From: Microscillaceae bacterium
GTDB lineage: Bacteria > Bacteroidota > Bacteroidia > Cytophagales > Microscillaceae
Assembly: GCA_003483885.1 (NCBI GenBank)
Contig: DMXI01000329.1
Coordinates: forward strand, 1-29,258
Reading direction: 5' to 3'
DNA length: 29,258 nucleotides
A program made the translations under genes and the position numbers. The notes beneath the pieces are model-generated. The model saw only the letters and a list, made by a program, of their open reading frames with translations, was not told the origin of the DNA and did not search any database. Below, one piece after another: positions 6,829 to 14,871 of this stretch (the stretch's first letter is position 1; each line of letters opens with the position of its first letter).

Positions 6829-6912
6829 GTCCACCGACCACCGTCCATAGTCTACTGCCACCTTTTTGGTAGTGATTAGTTGGCGGTGGACAGTGGACAG
6901 TTGACTATTGAC
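6829..6912 (+). repeat. Inverted heptamer repeat element between cysM and mec
   Basis: The left arm consists of 7-bp units in phase: GTCCACC (6829), GACCACC (6836), GTCCATA (6843), GTCTACT (6850). The right arm carries units of the same family in reverse: GGTGGAC (6885), AGTGGAC (6892), AGTTGAC (6899), TATTGAC (6906). The element fills nearly the whole gap and can fold as a hairpin in the operon mRNA. The same units occur at 15879-15956. Confidence 0.7.
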
Positions 6913-6920
6913 TTTTAACA

Positions 6921-7337
6921 ATGAAAAAACTAGATATCAATCAAGAGGCCCTGGAGCTTATGCAAAAGCACGCCGAGGCAACCTACCCAAACGAATGTGT
7001 GGGGTTTTTCTACGGAAAGGAGGATGACACCATACGGTTTATTGAACAAGCCGTGGAAGTACCCAATAGCAAAGAGGGTGACCAACGACGTAGGTTTGAG
7101 GTGCACCCCAAAGATTATATGAAAGCTGAAAGGTATGCACTCGAAAACGACACAACTTTATTGGGAGTATATCACTCGCATCCAGAACATCCAGCGATTC
7201 CTTCGGAACATGATTTAAAGGTCGCGCAACCATTTTTTTCTTATATTATAGTATCAGTCAAAGGTGGCAAAAGTGTGCGGGTAAGGTCGTGGCAATTGAA
7301 TGAAACCAATGTGTTTGAAGAAGAGATCATTGGATGA
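6921..7337 (+). CDS. mec: JAMM/MPN+ metalloprotease, Mec type
   Basis: This 138-aa protein has the complete JAMM zinc-protease signature: Glu25 (NECVGFFYG), then His85-Ser-His87-Pro, seven residues after His87, Ser95 and Asp98 (GVYHSHPEHPAIPSEHD). It is a stand-alone JAMM domain of the usual length for bacterial Mov34/MPN/PAD-1 proteins. In M. tuberculosis the homologue Mec releases cysteine from the C-terminus of CysO after CysM has transferred it. The adjacent CysO-like gene supports the same role here. Because that carrier ends in Gly-Gly plus two residues, this protease may also trim the precursor, as QbsD does for QbsE. It acts in the cytoplasm and belongs to the cys operon. Confidence 0.9.
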   Translation: MKKLDINQEALELMQKHAEATYPNECVGFFYGKEDDTIRFIEQAVEVPNSKEGDQRRRFEVHPKDYMKAERYALENDTTLLGVYHSHPEHPAIPSEHDLKVAQPFFSYIIVSVKGGKSVRVRSWQLNETNVFEEEIIG

Positions 7338-7445
7338 TTGTTGATGTTTCATTATTAATTATCAAAACACATATACAGTCTTAGGGCTACTAGAACTAAA
7401 ATTGTTTTAAATCCCAAAAATTGAACTCAAAAAACTAAAATAGAC

Positions 7446-7724
7446 ATGGCAAAAATTATTATACCAACCCCGTTGAGAAAGTTTACTCAAAATCAAGCTT
7501 CGTTTGAAGGCAATGGTAGCACAGTAGGCGCTACGATTGAAAACTTGACCGAGACTTATCCTGACATCAAGCAACATTTGCTGGACGAAAATGGCAAGTT
7601 GCGTAATTTTGTAAGGGTATACATCGGAGACGAAGACATCAAGGCTTTGCAAAATGAAGCTACTGAAGTAAAAGACGATTCAGTCATTAGTATTGTACCT
7701 GCCATTGCGGGAGGTAGCCTTTAA
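7446..7724 (+). CDS. cysO: Ubiquitin-like sulfur carrier, CysO/MoaD/ThiS family
   Basis: This 92-aa beta-grasp protein has an N-terminal strand IIIPTPLRKFT, a helix with GATIENLTETYP, a strand FVRVYIGDED near residues 54-63 and the C-terminus VPAIAGGSL. After adenylation and thiocarboxylation of the terminal glycine it would donate sulfur to CysM. M. tuberculosis CysO ends exactly at Gly-Gly, whereas this protein has Ser-Leu after the diglycine, so it needs processing before activation. It lies between the JAMM protease and the E1-like/rhodanese genes. Similarity to CysO in the segment FVRVYIGDED...IVPAIAGG is closer than to ThiS or MoaD, judged by eye. Confidence 0.88.
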   Translation: MAKIIIPTPLRKFTQNQASFEGNGSTVGATIENLTETYPDIKQHLLDENGKLRNFVRVYIGDEDIKALQNEATEVKDDSVISIVPAIAGGSL

Positions 7725-7780
7725 TCAATCATATTCTGTAAAGTTATCGGGTAGGAGGCTACCTGAAACCAGAACTCTAA

Positions 7781-8950
7781 ATGAACATGGAAAATATCAC
7801 TTTTAGTAAAAAAGAATTAGAACGGTATAGTCGCCATTTGATTATACCCGAGTTTAACATAGAAGGACAACGCAAACTCAAAGCAGCCAAAGTATTGGTG
7901 GTAGGTTCAGGCGGTTTAGGCAGCCCATTGCTATTGTATTTAACTGCGGCTGGAGTAGGCACAATTGGTATCGTGGATTTTGACGTGGTAGATGATTCTA
8001 ATTTACAGCGTCAGGTGCTTTTCTCGGTAGATGATGTAGGCACCCCTAAAGTAGAAGCAGCCAAAAAGCGTTTAGAAGGCCTCAATCCACACATCAACTT
8101 TGTGGTACACAACGAGCCGTTGACTTCACACAATGCCTTAGATATTGTAAAGGATTATGATTTGGTAGCCGATGGTACCGATAATTTCCCTACCCGTTAT
8201 TTGGTAAACGACGCTTGTGTATTGCTGGGTAAACCCAATGTATATGCGTCTATTTTCCGTTTTGAGGGCCAGCTTTCGGTATTTAACTATACCAACAAAG
8301 AAGGCGTATTGGGGCCAAACTACCGGGACTTATACCCAACTCCACCGCCTCCAGGCTTGGTACCTAGTTGTTCAGAAGGTGGCGTAATTGGAGTACTACC
8401 TGGTATTATGGGAAGTTTACAAGCCAACGAAGTGATCAAAGTAATCACAGGAGTAGGAGAACCACTTTCGGGGCGTTTGTTCTTGTATGATGCAGCTGCT
8501 TTTGAAACCCGTACGTTGAAAATTTATCGGGATGAAAACAACCCATTAAATGGTAAAAACCCAACCATCACTGAGTTGATTGATTACGATCATTTCTGTG
8601 GCATTGTACCCAAAGGCGAAAAGCAGAGAGATGTGAAGAGCGTAAGCGTACAAGAGCTTAAGGACTTGATCGAGAAGCAGGAAGATATTCAAGTGATTGA
8701 TGTGCGTGAAGGCTACGAATACGAAATTGCCAACATCAATGCTGAGTTGATTCCTTTGGGAGAAATTGAAGCGCAATTAGACAAAATTGCTTCAGACAAA
8801 AAGGTAGTATTACATTGCCGTAGTGGTAAACGTAGTGCTGATGCCATCGAATTACTTGAGAAAAAATATGGTTTCAAAAACCTGTACAACTTAGATGGAG
8901 GTATTTTGGCCTGGGCCGATGAAATAGATACCTCTTTAGCAAAATATTAG
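7781..8950 (+). CDS. moeZ: E1-like adenylyltransferase/rhodanese fusion, MoeZ type
   Basis: This 389-aa two-domain protein activates the sulfur carrier. The ThiF/MoeB domain (about 10-250) has the nucleotide loop GSGGLGS at 42-48, an Asp-rich strand VDFDVVDDSNLQRQ, the crossover-loop Cys197 (VPSCSEGG) and GVLPGIMG. The rhodanese domain (about 285-389) carries the active-site loop CRSGKRS with Cys346, which would hold the persulfide. The paired CxxC zinc motifs of classical MoeB are missing and only one Cys remains in DYDHFCG, as in MoeZ-type proteins. It would adenylate CysO and then sulfurate it to the thiocarboxylate. A second ATG at codon 3 is an equally possible start. It is the last gene of the operon, followed by a strong terminator. 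Confidence 0.9.
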   Translation: MNMENITFSKKELERYSRHLIIPEFNIEGQRKLKAAKVLVVGSGGLGSPLLLYLTAAGVGTIGIVDFDVVDDSNLQRQVLFSVDDVGTPKVEAAKKRLEGLNPHINFVVHNEPLTSHNALDIVKDYDLVADGTDNFPTRYLVNDACVLLGKPNVYASIFRFEGQLSVFNYTNKEGVLGPNYRDLYPTPPPPGLVPSCSEGGVIGVLPGIMGSLQANEVIKVITGVGEPLSGRLFLYDAAAFETRTLKIYRDENNPLNGKNPTITELIDYDHFCGIVPKGEKQRDVKSVSVQELKDLIEKQEDIQVIDVREGYEYEIANINAELIPLGEIEAQLDKIASDKKVVLHCRSGKRSADAIELLEKKYGFKNLYNLDGGILAWADEIDTSLAKY

Positions 8951-9014
8951 TGGAGCTAAATATTAACAGGATGAAATATTAAACTCCTGCTAAAGAATTA
9001 GAATATAAGTCTAG

Positions 9015-9050
9015 AGCGACAAGTGGTATTTTTACCCTTGTCGCTTTTTT
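9015..9050 (+). terminator. Intrinsic terminator of the cys operon
   Basis: AGCGACAAG (9015-9023) pairs with CTTGTCGCT (9037-9045). After a bulged T an inner GGT/ACC stem closes a six-base loop. Six T (9045-9050) follow. Confidence 0.9.
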
Positions 9051-9106
9051 GTTTGTGTTTTCCCTTCAAATTATAGTATTTAGAAGTTTGAACAACGCAA
9101 GAAACT

Positions 9107-9721
9107 ATGAAGATATTGGCCATTGGCAGAAATTATGTAGCCCACATTGAAGAATTGGGCAATGAACGCCCAGAGGAACCAGTGGTTTTTACCAAACCGA
9201 ATACTGCTTTACTTACCAAAAATAAGCCTTTTTATTACCCCGATTTTACGCAGGACATCCACCACGAAGTAGAGTTGGTGCTGCGAATTTGCCGCAATGG
9301 CAAATACATCGACGAAAAGTTTGCCCACAAATACTATGATGCCATTGGGGTAGGCATTGATCTTACCGCCCGCGATTTGCAGGCCAAAGCCAAGAAAAAA
9401 GGATTGCCTTGGGCCATTGCCAAGGGATTTAACGGCTCTGCGCCTCTATCTGATCATTTTGTACCTATTGAAGAGATTCCTGATGTGAAGAACATCAATT
9501 TCCGAATGGAAATAAACGGAGAGATACGCCAACAAGGAAATACCAGCAAGATGATTTTCAGTTTTGAGGAAATTATTGCTTACCTTTCAAAATTCTTTTT
9601 GCTTCAAAAAGGCGATTTAATCTTTACAGGTACTCCTGAAGGGGTAGGACCTATACAAGTAGGTGATACAATAACCGCTTACTTTGAAGATCGCCCGATG
9701 TTGGAAACAGCAGTGAAGTAG
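9107..9721 (+). CDS. Fumarylacetoacetate hydrolase (FAH) family enzyme
   Basis: This 204-aa protein is the compact single-domain FAH form, like FAHD1 and bacterial acylpyruvase/oxaloacetate decarboxylase proteins. Metal ligands are visible as Glu54 and Glu56 (HHEVELVL) and Asp85 (GIDLTARDLQ). The family Lys is present in AKGFNGSAP (Lys106), and TGTPEGVGP lies near the C-terminus. It would cleave a C-C bond or decarboxylate a 2-keto-acid substrate using Mg or Mn. The substrate is not predictable from sequence. It starts 57 bp after the cys operon terminator, so it likely has its own promoter. No clear terminator was found after its stop. Confidence 0.88.
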   Translation: MKILAIGRNYVAHIEELGNERPEEPVVFTKPNTALLTKNKPFYYPDFTQDIHHEVELVLRICRNGKYIDEKFAHKYYDAIGVGIDLTARDLQAKAKKKGLPWAIAKGFNGSAPLSDHFVPIEEIPDVKNINFRMEINGEIRQQGNTSKMIFSFEEIIAYLSKFFLLQKGDLIFTGTPEGVGPIQVGDTITAYFEDRPMLETAVK

Positions 9722-9832
9722 CGGTTTTTTTGAGGGGCTGAAACAAAGTTTTAACATTTTTTTAGAGCAAAACCTTAGATTGGCGCAATTTTTTAGAGTA
9801 AACAATTACTTACCAAATGATGCCATAGTCAA

Positions 9833-9848
9833 GCTACTCAGGAGTAGC
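9833..9848. other. Short palindrome upstream of the NtrY-like kinase
   Basis: GCTACT (9833-9838) and AGTAGC (9843-9848) form a 6-bp hairpin around CAGG with no T-run on either strand. It may be an operator or mRNA structure in the 280-bp gap before the kinase gene. Nothing else in the gap was recognisable. Confidence 0.25.
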
Positions 9849-10001
9849 CTCAAAAAAATCATAATTTAAGATAGTTCAAGCATTGTGTTGCAAAACAACC
9901 TTTTGATGCAATCTCGAGCTTGGGTAGACCCCGTGTTTTCCCAGGTAGAGGCATCACTTTTGTTTTTTATGTAATTTTTGTAATATGCCTAACAATTTAC
10001 C

Positions 10002-13000
10002 ATGGCATCAAATTCACGGAAGTATTTAAATTTCATATATCTTGCTTGCTGCTTAGTCGCTTTATTGGCTGCTTTGGGGGTAGGGGCTTTCATGTCGTCC
10101 AAATCCCGCACCATAGACGAGCAACGCGTAAAGGAGATTACCAAAAAGGTAAACCGTGAAGTGGTGGCCATGCAAAAAGAGGCCAACAAAATTAACCGAA
10201 CCATTCTCACCAAAGACCTGCCTACTTTCATTGCGAGTGACTTCAAGGCCAAGTATAATTTTTACATTTTTCATAAAGGGAACCTGAAATATTGGACAAA
10301 TTATCGTTTTGTACCTGACTATCAGGAAGTAAAAGGACAGTATTTGACCAGTGTGAGAAATTATCGGAATGGCATTTATCTTACCTTAAAAACTACAGTA
10401 GCCCATCCAAAGCAAGGCAAGTACGAGGTGTACACCTTATTGCCTATTTACAAAAAATACCCTATAAGTAATACCTACCTAAAGTCGGGTTACAATGAAA
10501 AAATTATAGCGGATAATACCATCAAGATTTCTTTGGAAAAACAAAGCGACATGCGCAATGTGTATAGTGCGCAAAAGGCGTTTCTCTTTAGTCTTGAACC
10601 ATCTGACAAGCCTCTGGTAAAACAAACGGAGACTTCTTACCTTACCATTATTCTGATTTGCCTGAGTGTGCTTTTTTTGGGATTGCAGGTAAACTTATGG
10701 GCACGCGAATTATTAAATAAAAAGCGTTTTGAACTAGGGTTTTTGTTGTTTACCGGGTATTTACTGGGCGTACGGGCTTTGATGCTACAGTTTGGTTTTC
10801 CTGGAGACTTTACCAATAGTACCTTGTTTGACCCCCGAGTATACGCTTCTTCGGCGCTTTCTCCTTCTATTGGTGACTTATTGATCAATGTAGGTATTTT
10901 AGTGGGACTAGTAGTTTATTTTTCCTCCTATTACTTCAGGTCTCGTTCGTTTCGCTACCTGATCAAAATGCCCTATACCCAAAAGCAAACGTTATCGGTT
11001 ATACTGATATTGTTGAGTTTTTTTGCGCTACATCTCATCTTTTATGTACTTCAAACGATTATTGTACATTCGCAGCAACTCAATGTAGACATTACCGAAA
11101 GTATTGAGCTAAACAGTACCAAAGCGGTCGTAGGGATCATCTTTGTGCTGTTGTCGGGCTTTTATTTCTTTTCTACCCATATTTTTAGCCGCCTTTTTAT
11201 TCGGTTAAACCTGCCCACCAACAAATACATCACTCAAGATTCTATTTCGGTGATTGTTTTATTTGTATTGGGAGCCGGGGTTTATACGCTGGCAAGCTAT
11301 CTACTAGGGCTTTTTCACTTTGTGATTTTGGTCATCAATACCCTATATTTCTTTGTACTGGTATCGGTAAAGCTTCCCAAGCATTTGTACCGTTTCAAGT
11401 ATTTGTCTACGATTTATATGCTTTTAGGCGCGTTGGCTTGTGCTTCATTGGGGGCGTTTGTGGTGGTAGATTCCGGGGAGGAAGAGGCCATCGAGAAACG
11501 TAGAAAAATTGGAGATTATTTAATTGCTGAAAATGACCTTCAAACGGAGTTTTTGTTAGACAATGCCATTAAAGCCATCAAAAAAGATACGCTCATTACC
11601 AAAGCATTTGGGGACAGCACTTCGTCTGAAGAACTGATCAAAAAGCGTGTGACAAGCCACTTGGGTAACGATTTCAACAAGTACTTGGTAGATATCCTAT
11701 TGTTTGACGGCAAAAATGGCAATACGTATGCTTCGCAAGTAAGCGATGCTGCCAAAACCACCCGTGATCCGGCTATTTTTAAAGATGATGTCATCTTTAC
11801 CAATTACTTTACTTTTAAGAAAAAGTATAACCGAATTTATTATGAGACCGAAAGGCCCGAAATTTACTTTATCAGTGATTTGGGGGCAAACCTGATTAAA
11901 CAATACCTGGGCTTTGTGCCAGTAGGAAGTAAGAGAGCACCCAATGGCTACATCATACTAAACCTCAAACAAAAAAGAGCGGTTACTACCAATGTATATC
12001 CTGAGTTGTTGGTAGACAAGCAGTTTTTGCGTACTTCGGAACTCAAAAAGTACAGTTATGCGGTTTATGAGAAGGACAAATTGATTTACAGTGCAGGCAC
12101 TTACAATTATGAGCGGGACTTTAAACTTGACTTTTTAAAAGATAATCAAGCATTGAAGAAAGGGTTGGTGCATAAAAGCTACAAACATTTGGTGACCATC
12201 GGAGGATACAAAAAGTTTGTGGTAATCTCTAAAAAATTTAGCCCCTTGCGGCAGTTTTTCTCCAACTTTTCCTTTTTGTTTTTACTGTTGGTATTGTTTA
12301 TCACCAATATTGTATTGCTGGTAAGCTTATTCACCAGGGTAAGAAAGCTCAAAGTCAATTTTGCTACTCGAATTCAGTTTTACTTAAACGTGGCGTTCTT
12401 CCTGCCATTGATCACGGTAAGTTTGGCCACGGTAAGCTTGATCAACACCTCTTACCAAAGTGATTTTGACAATGCTTTTTTTGAAAAAACCGAAACAGTG
12501 GCGATTAATATATTGCCCTATGTAGAAAGTTATCGGGACAAAGCATTGACTCAGGGACAGTTATTCGAAAAACTCACCCAAATCGGGCAATACCTCGAGG
12601 TAGATATCAACGTATTTACCCCTAAAGGTGAGCTGATTACTTCTACGCAGCCTTCTATTTATGAAAAAAATGCACTCTTATCTAAATACTTGAATTACAG
12701 TGCATACCGTACCCTTTCGGGCAATCAAGTCAAGAAAGTACTACTGAGTGAGTCGGTAGGAGAGTTGAATTATAAGTCGGTATATATTCCTTTGAAGTCT
12801 TACGAAACCAAAAAGACACTGGGGATATTGAGTATTCCGTTTTTTGATTCTCGAACCGAGTTGGATGAAAAAATGGTAGATGTTCTTTCTACCATTATGA
12901 ATATTTTCACCACCATTTTTATTGTGTTTTTGGTAGTATCTTATTTTGCCTCACAAGTGTTGACCGATCCGCTGCGTTTGATCACTCAAAAAATCCGTAA

Positions 13001-13802
13001 AACTACTTTACACGAGAAAAACGAGCCTCTCGAGTGGAATTCTGACGATGAGATTGGCCTGATGGTAAATGAATACAACAAAATGTTGGTCAACCTTGAG
13101 AAAAGTAAGGAAGCGCTTGCTCGTAGTGAAAAAGAATCGGCTTGGCGAGAAATGGCCCGACAGGTAGCACATGAAATCAAAAACCCGCTTACTCCGATGA
13201 AGTTGACTTTACAAATGCTGGAAATGCGTTTGCAACAGCAAGATGAGTCAGTGAGAGAGGCTTTTGCCCGATATTTCCAGACCTTGCTTACCCAGGTAGA
13301 TACCTTAAGCGATATTGCTACATCGTTTTCTTCGTTTGCCAAAATGCCTATTCCCAAAAGCGAGCGGTTTGAGATTTCGTCGGTATTGCAAGAAACGGTA
13401 AACTTATACACCAATAATAAAAATGTAGACCTGGAGACAGACATTGCCAGCGGTGATTTTTACATATTAGGAGACAAAAAACTTATGGGGCGTATCTTTA
13501 CCAATTTGGTGCTCAATGCCATTCAATCGGTACCTAAAGACACGCGCCCGTTGATTGGTATTAATCTTACTCGCTTGCCCCAGCACACCATCCGAATTGA
13601 GGTAAAAGACAATGGAAGTGGTATCCCCGAAGACATTAGAAAGAAGGTTTTTGTGATCAACTTTACAACTAAAGAAACGGGTTCTGGAATTGGTTTGGCA
13701 GTGGCCAAAAGAGGGATAGAGCACGCTGGAGGTAGCATTTGGTTTGAAACTGAAGAAGGGCAGGGAACTAGCTTTTTTATTGATTTGCCGTTAATGGAAT
13801 AA
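10002..13802 (+). CDS. Large NtrY-like membrane sensor histidine kinase
   Basis: This 1266-aa protein starts with one transmembrane helix (about 11-31), then an extracytoplasmic segment to about 210. A multi-helix membrane block follows (about 212-485) and a second extracytoplasmic part (about 490-750). Three more helices lie near 755-778, 793-813 and 963-986, the last two flanking a further sensor loop. A HAMP-like region leads to the kinase core. The H-box WREMARQVAHEIKNPLTPMK holds the phospho-acceptor His1057. The N-box (LNAIQSV, about 1170), G1 (DNGSGIPED) and G2 (GSGIGLAVAKR) are intact. The AWREMARQVAHEIKNPLTP form is typical of NtrY kinases. No response regulator is adjacent, so the partner is elsewhere. 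Ligand unknown. Confidence 0.88.
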   Translation: MASNSRKYLNFIYLACCLVALLAALGVGAFMSSKSRTIDEQRVKEITKKVNREVVAMQKEANKINRTILTKDLPTFIASDFKAKYNFYIFHKGNLKYWTNYRFVPDYQEVKGQYLTSVRNYRNGIYLTLKTTVAHPKQGKYEVYTLLPIYKKYPISNTYLKSGYNEKIIADNTIKISLEKQSDMRNVYSAQKAFLFSLEPSDKPLVKQTETSYLTIILICLSVLFLGLQVNLWARELLNKKRFELGFLLFTGYLLGVRALMLQFGFPGDFTNSTLFDPRVYASSALSPSIGDLLINVGILVGLVVYFSSYYFRSRSFRYLIKMPYTQKQTLSVILILLSFFALHLIFYVLQTIIVHSQQLNVDITESIELNSTKAVVGIIFVLLSGFYFFSTHIFSRLFIRLNLPTNKYITQDSISVIVLFVLGAGVYTLASYLLGLFHFVILVINTLYFFVLVSVKLPKHLYRFKYLSTIYMLLGALACASLGAFVVVDSGEEEAIEKRRKIGDYLIAENDLQTEFLLDNAIKAIKKDTLITKAFGDSTSSEELIKKRVTSHLGNDFNKYLVDILLFDGKNGNTYASQVSDAAKTTRDPAIFKDDVIFTNYFTFKKKYNRIYYETERPEIYFISDLGANLIKQYLGFVPVGSKRAPNGYIILNLKQKRAVTTNVYPELLVDKQFLRTSELKKYSYAVYEKDKLIYSAGTYNYERDFKLDFLKDNQALKKGLVHKSYKHLVTIGGYKKFVVISKKFSPLRQFFSNFSFLFLLLVLFITNIVLLVSLFTRVRKLKVNFATRIQFYLNVAFFLPLITVSLATVSLINTSYQSDFDNAFFEKTETVAINILPYVESYRDKALTQGQLFEKLTQIGQYLEVDINVFTPKGELITSTQPSIYEKNALLSKYLNYSAYRTLSGNQVKKVLLSESVGELNYKSVYIPLKSYETKKTLGILSIPFFDSRTELDEKMVDVLSTIMNIFTTIFIVFLVVSYFASQVLTDPLRLITQKIRKTTLHEKNEPLEWNSDDEIGLMVNEYNKMLVNLEKSKEALARSEKESAWREMARQVAHEIKNPLTPMKLTLQMLEMRLQQQDESVREAFARYFQTLLTQVDTLSDIATSFSSFAKMPIPKSERFEISSVLQETVNLYTNNKNVDLETDIASGDFYILGDKKLMGRIFTNLVLNAIQSVPKDTRPLIGINLTRLPQHTIRIEVKDNGSGIPEDIRKKVFVINFTTKETGSGIGLAVAKRGIEHAGGSIWFETEEGQGTSFFIDLPLME

Positions 13803-13892
13803 ATAATTTAGTATCTTGTGTGAGATTTTCTCGCTAAACAATTACACATGATTTGACCATTGAGTCAGTTTGAAATCAAAAATTGAAACAGA

Positions 13893-14138
13893 ATGAAAAA
13901 TCAAGATTTAAGCAAATACTCCAAAGAGGACCTGCAAGAGAAGGCACAACAAATTATTAAAGAAGCCAACGATATTAGTTATTCCATCAAAGAATACATT
14001 TCCCAGCTTGACTTTAGTCAATTGAGCCAAGAAGATATTAGTAGGTTGTTTGAAATGGGAGAAGATGTACGCAAAATGCACAAAGACTATGACGAAAAGA
14101 AGAAGGCATTAGACAAAAGAAAAGAAGACGAATCATAA
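13893..14138 (+). CDS. Small helical charged protein, 81 aa
   Basis: This 81-aa protein is almost wholly helical and rich in Lys, Glu and Asp, with two likely coiled-coil segments (KEDLQEKAQQIIKEANDIS and EDVRKMHKDYDEKKKALDKR). It has no signal peptide or Cys residues. The function is unknown. It starts 90 bp after the histidine kinase stop and is followed within 7 bp by a strong terminator, so it closes the kinase transcript or forms its own unit. Confidence 0.7.
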   Translation: MKNQDLSKYSKEDLQEKAQQIIKEANDISYSIKEYISQLDFSQLSQEDISRLFEMGEDVRKMHKDYDEKKKALDKRKEDES

Positions 14139-14144
14139 AAATAT

Positions 14145-14173
14145 CCGGCGAATGAGTAATTCGCCGGTTTTTT
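14145..14173 (+). terminator. Intrinsic terminator after the 81-aa gene
   Basis: CCGGCGAAT (14145-14153) pairs perfectly with ATTCGCCGG (14159-14167) around a five-base loop and is followed by six T. It separates the kinase region from the restriction-modification candidate starting at 14187, only 13 bp later. Confidence 0.9.
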
Positions 14174-14186
14174 CATTTTACCCACC

Positions 14187-14828
14187 ATGCAAATGCGTTT
14201 GAGCCAACTCGAAGACGAACTAAAAAAACGCTTTGTATATCCTTACCAATGGGGAAGAACCCAAAACAACGCTTGGGACCAATCCACCAATTTTATCTAC
14301 CAAACACCTTATTTAGCCCAAGTACTTACGGAATGTGAGCGTCGTTTTGCGGTACACAAAGACGCGCACGAACGTCAAAATTATGCGCTCAATCGTTGGT
14401 ATAACTTCTGGTCGGCCTGGGCTATAGAGAAGGTTTTTGGTTCGGCAATGGAGGTAGTGCCTGCGCAAAACCCCAGAGATGTTGAGAAAGATTTTTTTAT
14501 TCAAGGCTTACCCTTTGATCACAAGACTACCGTATTTCCCAAAAGCTATCCTCATTCGCTGGCATATGCCCAAGGTAATCCCAAAAGTTTGATTCGCTGG
14601 TTGTATCGGCACCAATCCAAAGAAAATCGGCGACATTTCAAAAACCGTTTGTTTATCGTATTATATGATTCTTATTTTGAGCAACATTGGCAGCTCAAGG
14701 CCCATCTTATTTGGCTCAAGGCCCTAGTTGATTATTATGTCAATCATTTTGATACAGAGCAGCTCATCAAAGTTGAGATAGACGAACACCCTTCTATTTT
14801 GACAGATATTATTTGGGCCATTAGATAA
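14187..14828 (+). CDS. Candidate type II restriction endonuclease (PD-D/ExK-like)
   Basis: This 213-aa protein is of no family I can name. It directly precedes a D12-class DNA adenine methyltransferase on the same strand. The segment DFFIQGLPFDHKTTVF contains Asp102, Asp111-His-Lys113, preceded by an acidic helix residue Glu81 (WAIEKVFG). That spacing is compatible with a PD-(D/E)xK nuclease core with Asp in the second acidic position. Later features are QGNPKSLIRWLYRHQSKENR and a strand RLFIVLYD at 154-161. Size fits small type II endonucleases. The assignment rests on position plus motif and could be wrong. Alternatives are a methyltransferase-linked accessory protein. The start may instead be the Met at codon 3. 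No terminator separates it from the methyltransferase. Confidence 0.55.
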   Translation: MQMRLSQLEDELKKRFVYPYQWGRTQNNAWDQSTNFIYQTPYLAQVLTECERRFAVHKDAHERQNYALNRWYNFWSAWAIEKVFGSAMEVVPAQNPRDVEKDFFIQGLPFDHKTTVFPKSYPHSLAYAQGNPKSLIRWLYRHQSKENRRHFKNRLFIVLYDSYFEQHWQLKAHLIWLKALVDYYVNHFDTEQLIKVEIDEHPSILTDIIWAIR

Positions 14829-14830
14829 AA

Positions 14831-14871
14831 GCCGCATTTGTTTCTTGTGGAGAGAAACTCTAATTTGCGGC
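14831..14871 (+). promoter_or_regulatory. Hairpin abutting the methyltransferase start codon
   Basis: GCCGCA (14831-14836) pairs with TGCGGC (14866-14871), whose last base immediately precedes the ATG at 14872. Inside, GTTTC (14840-14844) pairs with GAAAC (14854-14858). The structure could limit translation of the methyltransferase. An in-frame ATG at 14845 sits within the apical loop region and would add nine residues. Confidence 0.5.

Noticed and set aside
12986..13444. Minus-strand 152-codon frame, Ser/Cys-rich
   Set aside because: It is antisense to the HAMP and H-box part of the histidine kinase, so the composition is a shadow of that coding strand.
14845..14871. Upstream start for the DNA methyltransferase
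   Set aside because: The nine added residues do not resemble the family, and the start would lie inside the hairpin. MNYIGSK at 14872 is the usual N-terminus.
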